Shown here in pieces: positions 57,764 through 64,000 of a DNA stretch of 64,000 bases. The stretch is from the NCBI RefSeq assembly GCF_004114425.1, contig NZ_RDQF01000026.1, positions 25,697-89,696 of the forward strand, written 5' to 3'. Each line of letters begins with the position of its first letter. The stretch's first letter is position 1. The position numbers were made by a program, and so were the translations under genes. Under the pieces are notes generated by a model that saw nothing but the letters and a program-made list of their open reading frames with translations, did not search any database and was not told where the DNA came from. The stretch comes from Bradyrhizobium vignae (GTDB lineage: Bacteria > Pseudomonadota > Alphaproteobacteria > Rhizobiales > Xanthobacteraceae).

Positions 57764-60139
57764 ATGTCATTTCAATTGCGACGCGCGCAGCGCCTTGGCG
57801 GAGCCAGCCTGCTCCTGCTCGGCGCCGCCGCCACACCTGCGCTTGCCCAAAACTCGGCGCAGGACAAATCCTCGACCGAGATCCCGGCCGTCACCGTGAC
57901 GGCGCCGAGCCCGATCGTGCGCAGGGTCGTGCCGACCCGCAGCCCGGTCCGTGTCGCGCGCACCGGGCGGTCGCGCAGCCAGCAGCGCACCGCGGAAGCA
58001 ACGCCGGCACCGACGGCCGCGCCCGCGACGGCCGCGCCTCAGCAAGGCGTGCTGCCAATCGTGACCAACCAGTTCGCCACCGTCACCGTGGTGCCGAATG
58101 AGGAGATCCGCCGCGAGGGCGGCGGCCAGCTCGGCGATCTCCTGTTCTCAAAGCCCGGCATCACCGGCTCGAGCTTTGCGCCTGGCGCCTCCAGCCGGCC
58201 GATCATCCGGGGTCTCGACGTCAACCGCGTCGGTATCGTCGAGAACGGCACCAATTCCGGCGGCGCCTCCGATCTCGGCGAGGATCATTTCGTTCCGATC
58301 GATACGCTCGCAACCAACCAGGTCGAAGTGGTGCGCGGGCCGGCGGCGCTGCGCTACGGCTCGACCTCGATCGGCGGCGTCGTCAGCGCCACCAACAACC
58401 GGATTCCGGATGCGCTGCCCTCCTGCGCACCGTCTTTCCAGACCTATGGCCTGCCGACCAAGGCGCCCCTCGCGAGCGCCGCGACCTCGCCTTGCGTCAC
58501 CGCCGAGACGCGCACCGCGTTCAGCTCGGTCGATCGTGGCGTCGAAAGCGGCGTGCTGCTCGATACCGGCGGCGGCAATTTTGCGTTCCACGCCGATGCC
58601 TATGGGCGAACGACGTCCGACTATTACATTCCGAGCTATCCATACTTGTTCGACCAGACGCGGCCAGTCGGCAATCGCCAGCCGAACTCGGCGACGCGCT
58701 CGGATGGCGCCTCGATCGGCGGGTCCTACATTTTCACGGGCGGCTTCATCGGCGCATCGATCACGCAGAACGATTCGCTTTATCATATCCCCGGCATCGA
58801 TGGCGCCGATCACCAGACCCGCATCGATGCGCATCAAACCAAGATCAACGTCAAGGGCGAATATCGCCCGGATGGCGCCGCGATCGACACGATCCGCTTC
58901 TGGGCCGGCGCCACCAACTACCGTCACAACGAGCTGGGTCTCGCCGATCCCACCGATCCGACGACCGATGGCGTCCGGCAGACCTTCACCAATCGGGAAG
59001 AGGAGATCCGCGTCGAGACGCAGCTGATGCCGTTCAATGCACGCTTTGCCGAGGTGACGACTGCGTTCGGCTTTCAGGCAGGCCATCAGGAGCTGACAGC
59101 GCCGAGTCCGGACGATCCAGGCTCGCTGTTCAACGGATTGTGGGACCCGAACCGCAACTACCGCATTGCCGGCTACGCCTTCAACGAGTTCAAGTTCAGT
59201 GAACAGACGAGAGCGCAGATCGCCGGCCGCATCGAGCATGTCGAGCTGCACGGGTCGACGCCGGATTTCCCGGCGGATTTCCTGCCCGATGGCAGCCCTC
59301 AAACCAGCGTCGTCCGCAATCCGTCCTTCACGCCCAAGAGCGGCAGCATCGGCCTGTTGCAGGATCTGCCCGGCGGCATGGTCGGGAGCATCACCGCGCA
59401 ATATGTCGAGCGCGCACCGAAACCGGCCGAGTTGTTCTCGCGCGGCGGCCACGATGCGACCGCGACCTTCGACATCGGCAATCCGAACCTCACGATAGAG
59501 ACCGCCAAGTCCGTCGAACTCGGCGTGCGCAAGGCGACGGGACCGCTCCGCTTCGAAGCGACCGTCTACTACACGCATTTCGACAATTTCATCTATCGCC
59601 GCCTCACCGGGGTGATGTGCGATGGCGACTTCGCCTCATGCGGCAGTCCGGGCGCCGAGTTGAACCAGGCGGTCTATTCGCAACGCAATGCCAATTTCCG
59701 CGGCGGCGAATTCCAGTCGCAGCTCGATATCGGTGCGTTCCAGGGCGGCATCTGGGGCATCGAGAACCAGCTCGACGTGGTCCGCGCCACCTTCAGCGAC
59801 GGCACCAACGTGCCGCGGATTCCGCCGGTGCGCATGGGTGGCGGGGTGTTCTGGCGCGACGACAACTGGCTGATGCGGATCAACCTGTTGCACGCCTTTG
59901 CGCAGAACAACGTCGCCGTGATCGCGGAGACGCCGACGGCTGGCTACAATTTGCTGAAGGCGGAGGTGAGCTACAAGACCAAGCTCAACCCCAACGCCTT
60001 CGGCGCGCGCGAGATGCAGGTCGGCCTCGTCGGCAACAATCTCCTCAACGAGAACATCCGCAACTCCGTGTCCTACACCAAGGACCAGGTGCTGATGCCC
60101 GGCATCGGCGTCAGGGCGTTCGCGAACTTCAAGTTCTGA
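57764..60139 (+). CDS. ZnuD-like TonB-dependent receptor
   Basis: A 791-residue outer-membrane receptor. The signal peptide is MSFQLRRAQRLGGASLLLLG with ATPALAQ, followed by a TonB-box-like IPAVTVTAPSP and a basic, proline-alanine-rich linker (residues about 55-90). The plug has EEIRREGGGQLGDLLFSKPG, SSRPIIRGLDVNRVGIVENG and VEVVRGPAALRYGSTSIGGV. The barrel ends in phenylalanine. Segments such as LFSRGGHDATATFDIGNPNL and NVPRIPPVRMGGGVFW match the ZnuD branch for zinc. It has a short Cys-containing extracellular stretch (SCAPSFQTYGL, SPCVT). Substrate assignment rests on this resemblance and the Zur-like box. Confidence 0.85.
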   Translation: MSFQLRRAQRLGGASLLLLGAAATPALAQNSAQDKSSTEIPAVTVTAPSPIVRRVVPTRSPVRVARTGRSRSQQRTAEATPAPTAAPATAAPQQGVLPIVTNQFATVTVVPNEEIRREGGGQLGDLLFSKPGITGSSFAPGASSRPIIRGLDVNRVGIVENGTNSGGASDLGEDHFVPIDTLATNQVEVVRGPAALRYGSTSIGGVVSATNNRIPDALPSCAPSFQTYGLPTKAPLASAATSPCVTAETRTAFSSVDRGVESGVLLDTGGGNFAFHADAYGRTTSDYYIPSYPYLFDQTRPVGNRQPNSATRSDGASIGGSYIFTGGFIGASITQNDSLYHIPGIDGADHQTRIDAHQTKINVKGEYRPDGAAIDTIRFWAGATNYRHNELGLADPTDPTTDGVRQTFTNREEEIRVETQLMPFNARFAEVTTAFGFQAGHQELTAPSPDDPGSLFNGLWDPNRNYRIAGYAFNEFKFSEQTRAQIAGRIEHVELHGSTPDFPADFLPDGSPQTSVVRNPSFTPKSGSIGLLQDLPGGMVGSITAQYVERAPKPAELFSRGGHDATATFDIGNPNLTIETAKSVELGVRKATGPLRFEATVYYTHFDNFIYRRLTGVMCDGDFASCGSPGAELNQAVYSQRNANFRGGEFQSQLDIGAFQGGIWGIENQLDVVRATFSDGTNVPRIPPVRMGGGVFWRDDNWLMRINLLHAFAQNNVAVIAETPTAGYNLLKAEVSYKTKLNPNAFGAREMQVGLVGNNLLNENIRNSVSYTKDQVLMPGIGVRAFANFKF

Positions 60140-60179
60140 GCGTTGCTTGTGCCGGGGCCCAAAAGGGCTCCGGCATACA

Positions 60180-60268
60180 CCGTCATTGCGAGGAGCTCTT
60201 GCGACGAAGCAAGCCGGACCGCCTCTGCGGAACGATTCTGGATTGCTTCGCTACGCTCGCAATGATGG
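60180..60268. repeat. Dispersed repeat, family C, copy 2
   Basis: CGTCATTGCGAGGAGCTCTT with GACGAAGCAAG, then the inverted partner TCTGGATTGCTTCGCTACGC and TCGCAATGATGG. Same design as 29401-29521. The rest of the interval up to the GNAT gene is non-coding. Confidence 0.8.
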
Positions 60269-60388
60269 AAGATGAGGCGCCGCCGTGCTTCCAATCCACG
60301 GCCTGATCGATCCTCCGGGTGAGTTGGTGGTCGTAGGCTCAACTCACCCCTGACCACCCGTCACCGGTAGGATCTACGGACTTAGCAG

Positions 60389-60904
60389 CTACCCTCGCGC
60401 CTTGCTCCAATCGGGGCCGACCGGGCCTGACACGCCCTCGAAGGCGCCGTCGACGAGCTCGAACACCAGGATGCGGGCGGCGTCGACGGGGCCGGGCATG
60501 GTGACGCGGCCCTTGGGGACCGGCTTGAAGCCGACGCGGCTGTAATAGGGCTCGTCGCCGACCAAGAGCACGAGGCGATGACCTTTTTCCCTGGCGTCCT
60601 TCAGCGCGCGCTCCATCAACAGACGGCCAATGCCGCGGTCGCGGAACGGCGGCTCGACGGTGAGCGGCCCGAGCAACAGCGCGGGCGTGTCGCCGATCAG
60701 GATCGGCAATTGCCTGACCGAGCCGACCAGCAGCGTGCCGATGCGGGCGGTGAAGGACAGTTCGAGCAGATGATCGACGTGCTCGCGAATGCGATAGGCG
60801 CTCAGCACGAAGCGGCCGGGACCGAAGGTACGTTCGTGCAGCCGCTCGATCGCCTGGGCGTCGCCGGCGGCTTCGGGAAGGATGGTCAGTGAGAGATCGT
60901 TCAT
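60389..60904 (-). CDS. GNAT-family N-acetyltransferase (YhbS-like)
   Basis: A 171-residue acetyltransferase. IERLHERTFGPGRFVLSAYR and LLVGSVRQLPILIGDTPALL lead to the acetyl-CoA loop LTVEPPFRDRGIGRLLMERA (RDRGIG) and HRLVLLVGDEPYYSRVGFKP, the highly characteristic GDEPYYxRxGF signature of the YhbS-type subgroup. The acceptor is unknown. ATG 60904 starts the alignment. It is upstream, on the same strand, of the frameshifted glycosyltransferase, but the direction and gap do not suggest a shared operon. Confidence 0.92.
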   Translation of the reverse strand: MNDLSLTILPEAAGDAQAIERLHERTFGPGRFVLSAYRIREHVDHLLELSFTARIGTLLVGSVRQLPILIGDTPALLLGPLTVEPPFRDRGIGRLLMERALKDAREKGHRLVLLVGDEPYYSRVGFKPVPKGRVTMPGPVDAARILVFELVDGAFEGVSGPVGPDWSKARG

Positions 60905-60999
60905 GTCAATTCGCGGAGTAGCACTTGCGCATGCGAAGGTCCATGGGCGGTGTCAGTGCCTGGCTTCACAGCTCCCAGCGGGGCGAGCTGCAGGCTTGC

Positions 61000-61940
61000 T
61001 CAACCTGCATCCCGTTTCAATGCCGGCTGGGACAGGTAGGCCAGCATCTTCATCTCGCGCCGCCCTCGCGTGACCGTGTCGAGCACGAGCCCCGACGACG
61101 CCGACAGCAGGGCCATGATCATCAGGCCCATCGACAGCACGGCGGTCGGCAGTCGCGGCACGAGGCCGGTTTCGATGAAAGTGATCACGATCGGGATCGC
61201 GAGAATGATCGAAGCCAGCGCCAACAGGATCCCGATCACCGTGAAGAAGCGCAACGGCCGCTCCGAACGGTAGAGCTTCAGCATGGTGCCGAGGATGCGA
61301 AATCCGTCACGCCAGGTGTTGAGCTTCGAGAACGAGCCTTCAGGGCGTGCGTAGTAGGGCGTCTCGACCTCGGCGACCGGCAGCGACAGTTCCAGCGCAT
61401 AGACCGCGAGCTCGGTCTCGATCTCGAAACCGTCGGAAAGGACGGGAAAGGATTTGACGAAGCGGCGCGAGAACACCCGATAGCCGGACAGGATGTCCTT
61501 GAAAGCGTAACCGAAGGTCGACGACAGGAAGCCGGTGAGCATGCGGTTGCCGGTGCGGTGGCCGAGCCGGTAAGCGGCCTGGACCTGATCGACGCGAAGG
61601 CCGACCACCATGTCGAGATGATCGTCGAGCAGCCTGTCGATCATGCGCGGCGCGCTCGGCGCATCGTAGGTGGCATCGCCGTCGACCAGTACATAGACGT
61701 CGGCCTCGATGTCCGCGAACATGCGGCGCACGACGTGGCCCTTGCCCTGCCGGCGCTCGCTGCGCACGATCGCGCCGGCTTCGCGCGCAACCGCGGCGGT
61801 CCGGCGCGCGAATTGTTGTCGTAGACGTAGATCTCCGCCGAGGGCAGCGCCTTGCGGAAATCGGCAACGACGGTCGCGACCGCCGCCTCCTCGTTGTAGC
61901 AGGGCACCAGCACGGCGATGCGAAGTTGCGTTGAGGTCAT
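61000..61940 (-). pseudogene. Family 2 glycosyltransferase (dolichol-phosphate mannosyltransferase-like), frameshifted
   Basis: The beginning MTSTQLRIAVLVPCYNEEAA and VATVVADFRKALPSAEIYVY with DNNS is in one frame from ATG 61940. The rest, from REAGAIVRSERRQGKGHVVR, through YVLVDGDATYDAPSAPRMI (DxD) and DILSGYRVFSRRFVKSFPVL to two C-terminal helices, is in another, up to 61000. The shift lies near 61804, where one base is missing after the DNNSR codons. Restoring it gives about 313 residues. It may be a genuine lesion or a sequencing error. The gene overlaps a further broken fragment upstream. Confidence 0.85.
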
Positions 61941-62150
61941 CGCGACGGCACTCCGAGGCTTGTCGGCTCGCGCCCGAGCGGCGCAGCCTGCCGTGCCTGT
62001 TCCTGCTGCATCAGCCAGGCGAACGCGGTGCTCCACAGGGAAAGCATCGCGATCGGGCACGATGTAATAGGGCGTGAAGATCGGATGGCTCAAGAAGAAG
62101 CCGAGGTTGACGATGGAATTCATCCAGTATCCGAAGGGCCTTTGGGGCGC
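61937..62150 (-). pseudogene. Remnant of a membrane protein, frameshifted and 5-prime truncated
   Basis: Reading the minus strand, FGYWMNSIVNLGFFLSHPIF and TPYYIVP look like the end of a polytopic membrane protein. After a shift near 62055 the other frame continues AMLSLWSTAFAWLMQQEQAR and ends at a stop that overlaps the glycosyltransferase ATG by 4 bp (ATGA). No start region precedes it: the upstream side runs into repeat sequence. The ATGA overlap shows that the two genes once formed an operon, now both broken. Confidence 0.65.
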
Positions 62151-62174
62151 GTTACTCGAGCCGCGGATCCAGTC

Positions 62175-62199
62175 CACCTCTCCCCGGCGGGGAGAGGTG
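62175..62199. repeat. Perfect hairpin, CACCTCTCCCC type
   Basis: CACCTCTCCCC and GGGGAGAGGTG flank a 3-base spacer (GGC) as an 11-bp perfect inverted repeat. A looser relative sits near 38850-38885. It lies at the truncated end of the membrane-protein remnant. Confidence 0.7.
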
Positions 62200-62246
62200 C
62201 CTTGAATTCCTGGCTCGCATCGAGTGAACCAAATCTCGCTCTATGC

Positions 62247-62345
62247 GCGATGAGATTTGGATGAATCGTCATCGCGCTTTAGCTTGTTATCTACGCATGA
62301 TCTTTCCGGAAAACCGCTTCGCACTTTTCCGGATCATGCTTTAGC
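62247..62345. repeat. Dispersed ~99-bp repeat, family D, copy 2
   Basis: Starts GCGATGAGATTTGGATGAAT and ends CCGGATCATGCTTTAGC, with the same internal hairpin as copy 1 at 6128-6226. Most differences are in a short middle segment (GCTTGTTATCTACGCA against GGTTATTGTTTGCGCG). It sits just downstream of the Nudix gene end. Confidence 0.85.
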
Positions 62346-62356
62346 ACAGGCCGCCC

Positions 62357-62848
62357 TCAGCGCCACGTCGCAATCAGGGGCTTGCCATCCAGCACTTCCG
62401 CGATCCGCAGCCGCGTGCCGGGCGTGGTGCCCTCGGGCAGCGCGGTGATGGCGAAGAAGCCGCATTCGACGATCTCGCGGTTGGGCTCGGGCGGCCGATC
62501 CTGCCTGAACTGCCTCACCACGTAGACCGCGACGTGGTCGCGGCGGGAGACGTGGCTGTTGAGGAAGATGCCGTGCAGGACCGCCTCGCCGGTGAGATCG
62601 ATATCGCCCTCCTCCTTGAGCTCACGCCGCAGCGCCTCTTCCATGGCCTCGCCGAAATCGACGCCGCCGCCCGGCAGATACCAGCCGCTGACGTAGCTGT
62701 GCCTGACCAGGAACACGCGGTTGTCGGCATCCAGCACCACGGCGCGGACACCGAGCGTCATGCCGCGGACGAGCAGGAAATAGACGTGGAAGATCCGCCG
62801 CAGCAACGGCTCGAACTTCCGTCGGACCCGGTTCAGACGTTCTCCCAT
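62357..62848 (-). CDS. Nudix hydrolase
   Basis: A 163-residue Nudix enzyme. The Nudix box GGGVDFGEAMEEALRRELKE plus EGDI lies at residues about 66-89, with the E-rich helix intact, and is preceded by VRHSYVSGWYLPGGG. The N-terminal VRRKFEPLLRRIFHVYFLLV and RGMTLGVRAVVLDADNRVFL are typical of the NUDIX group that follows a basic amphipathic stretch. Substrate unknown. ATG 62848 with AAGGAAG 5 bp upstream is preferred; the frame is open further upstream. It diverges from the metallophosphoesterase gene. Confidence 0.92.
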   Translation of the reverse strand: MGERLNRVRRKFEPLLRRIFHVYFLLVRGMTLGVRAVVLDADNRVFLVRHSYVSGWYLPGGGVDFGEAMEEALRRELKEEGDIDLTGEAVLHGIFLNSHVSRRDHVAVYVVRQFRQDRPPEPNREIVECGFFAITALPEGTTPGTRLRIAEVLDGKPLIATWR

Positions 62849-62940
62849 CAGGCTTCCTTGCCGCCCCATTTCAGGCCCTGCTTGCGCGTTCCTCGCGACC
62901 TTGCCATTACAGCGGAGCAATAGCGAGGCAATCGCGCGTC

Positions 62941-63825
62941 ATGGCCCCCTTCACGCTCGCCCATCTGTCCGACCCGCATCTGGCGCCTTTGCCGAAGCCG
63001 CGGCTGATCGAGCTCGCCGGCAAGCGCGCGCTCGGCTATGTCAACTGGACGCGCAACCGCCACAAGTACCAGCGCCGCGAGGTTCTCGACGCGCTCGTCG
63101 CCGACATGAAGGCGCAGGCGCCCGACCACATCGCGGTGACGGGCGATCTCGTCAACCTCGCGCTGGAGGCGGAATTCGCGCCGGCGCTGGCCTGGCTCGA
63201 GAGCGTCGGCCCGCCCGACCGCGTCACCGCGATTCCCGGCAATCACGACGCCTATGTCAGCGCGACGCGTCATCGCTTCGGCGAGACGTTCCTGCACTAC
63301 ATCGCCGCGGATACACCCGGCGCCGCGGCCTTCCCCGCGGTGCGCCGGCGCGGGCCGCTCGCGCTGATCAGCCTGTCCACGGCGGTGCCGACCCTGCCGC
63401 TGATGGCGACTGGCACGCTCGGCCGCGATCAGCTCGCCTCGCTCGCGGACGTCCTCGAACGGCTCGCGACGGAGGACGTCTTCCGCGTGCTGCTGGTGCA
63501 TCATCCGCTGAAGTCCAGCGCACGCCAGAAGCGGATGACGGACGCGCCGGAATTGCTGGCGCTGTTGAAGCGTCATGGCGTCGAGCTGGTCCTGCACGGG
63601 CACGACCACGTTCATTCGACGATATGGGTCGAAGGCCCCAAGGGCAATATTCCAGCGCTCGGCGTGCCCTCGGCCTCCGCGCTCGCGCACGGACGCTATC
63701 CGGCGGCGGCGTATAATCTGTTCAGAATCGAGAAGGACAATGCCGGCTGGCGCTGCGAGCAGACGGTGCGGAGCCTCGGGGCTGGATTCCAGATCGGACA
63801 GATCAAGCACACACGGTTGATTTGA
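62941..63825 (+). CDS. Metallophosphoesterase (3-prime,5-prime-cyclic-nucleotide phosphodiesterase-like)
   Basis: A 294-residue calcineurin-like metallophosphoesterase. The five motifs are present in order: LSDPHLAPL (D-x-H), HIAVTGDLVNLALEAEF (GD), TAIPGNHDAYV (GNHD), LLVHHPLKS (H) and LVLHGHDHVHSTIWVEG (GHxH). The order and length suit the CpdA/Icc branch of phosphodiesterases, but cyclic AMP activity is not proven. The start is ATG 62941, immediately after a divergent Nudix gene whose ATG lies 92 bp away. No membrane anchor. Confidence 0.93.
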   Translation: MAPFTLAHLSDPHLAPLPKPRLIELAGKRALGYVNWTRNRHKYQRREVLDALVADMKAQAPDHIAVTGDLVNLALEAEFAPALAWLESVGPPDRVTAIPGNHDAYVSATRHRFGETFLHYIAADTPGAAAFPAVRRRGPLALISLSTAVPTLPLMATGTLGRDQLASLADVLERLATEDVFRVLLVHHPLKSSARQKRMTDAPELLALLKRHGVELVLHGHDHVHSTIWVEGPKGNIPALGVPSASALAHGRYPAAAYNLFRIEKDNAGWRCEQTVRSLGAGFQIGQIKHTRLI

Positions 63826-63831
63826 TTTGCT

Positions 63832-63892
63832 GGCATTGCGAGCGCAGCGAAGCAATCCAGGAATCTCTCCGCGGAGGCAGTCTGGATTGCTC
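63832..63892. repeat. Dispersed repeat, family C, copy 3 (short)
   Basis: GGCATTGCGAGCGCAGCGAA and GCAATCCAGG are followed by an inverted CTGGATTGCTC. It is a shortened form of the elements at 29401 and 60180, right behind the metallophosphoesterase stop. The last ~110 bases of the window show nothing else. Confidence 0.8.
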
Positions 63893-64000
63893 ACATGGGG
63901 ATTTGGTGTGTCAAGGCGGTTTGTTCAGCTCTTTGTTCGATTGCAGGCCAGCTCTTCGTCCCGACCGTGGAGCACGTAGGATGGCGCGCGCAGATCGAGT

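Overview
The window is high-GC alphaproteobacterial chromosome, and the best fit is Bradyrhizobium or a close relative in the Nitrobacteraceae. Three things point there. The cytochrome bc1 complex is encoded as Rieske protein plus a single fused cytochrome b/c1 polypeptide (fbcF-fbcH). Anthranilate synthase is a rhizobial TrpE(G) fusion. There is also a CcrM GANTC methylase and several families of dispersed palindromic intergenic repeats. The placement is inferred from gene content and was not tested by a search.

Layout. 1-3.1 kb: end of a phosphoketolase gene followed directly by acetate kinase. 3.2-9.5 kb: DUF155 membrane protein, a small glycosyltransferase, a MarR-acetyltransferase fusion, moaB, a zinc metallopeptidase and ccrM. 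9.6-17.7 kb: small membrane protein, two GST-like proteins, a chemoreceptor, a DUF1127 protein, a LysR/SnoaL-like divergent pair, an FAD monooxygenase and a thioesterase. 17.7-23.9 kb: genome maintenance and folding genes (mutY, DUF721/DciA-like, DsbA-like, smc). 24.0-28.7 kb: Rsm22-like methyltransferase, a LemA plus M48 protease pair, and two tandem ParA-like ATPases. 28.8-38.6 kb: apt, trpE(G) with an attenuation leader, dienelactone hydrolase, fbcFH, then trmL-queE-hemF-HAD.

39.2-46.1 kb reads as an accessory patch. It has a Bug binding protein, a frameshifted LysR gene, a MarR/monooxygenase divergent pair with a clear operator, a nonsense-interrupted membrane protein, a cysteine synthase, a GNAT enzyme and very small proteins. 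46.2-56.9 kb returns to compact operons. A five-gene minus-strand operon (DUF1285, CoA Nudix, DUF6111, CCA-adding enzyme, TSUP transporter) diverges from a four-gene plus-strand operon (MoxR, DUF58, BatA-like/DUF4159, vWA-like). 57.2-60.1 kb is a DUF2946 protein plus a ZnuD-like TonB-dependent receptor behind a Zur-like palindrome. 60.4-64 kb has a GNAT protein, a frameshifted glycosyltransferase next to a membrane-protein remnant, a Nudix hydrolase and a metallophosphoesterase.

The most interesting signals are: the tandem paralogous ParA-like ATPases, of which the second has lost the signature lysine of the deviant Walker A motif; the trp leader peptide and attenuator; the GANTC/CtrA-like cluster at the ccrM start; a 34-bp palindrome before the MarR-GNAT fusion; the Zur-like box; tripled decamers before moxR; and several gene-breaking lesions. 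I saw no tRNA or rRNA gene, CRISPR array, insertion sequence or prophage. Long antisense ORFs were treated as GC-rich shadows.
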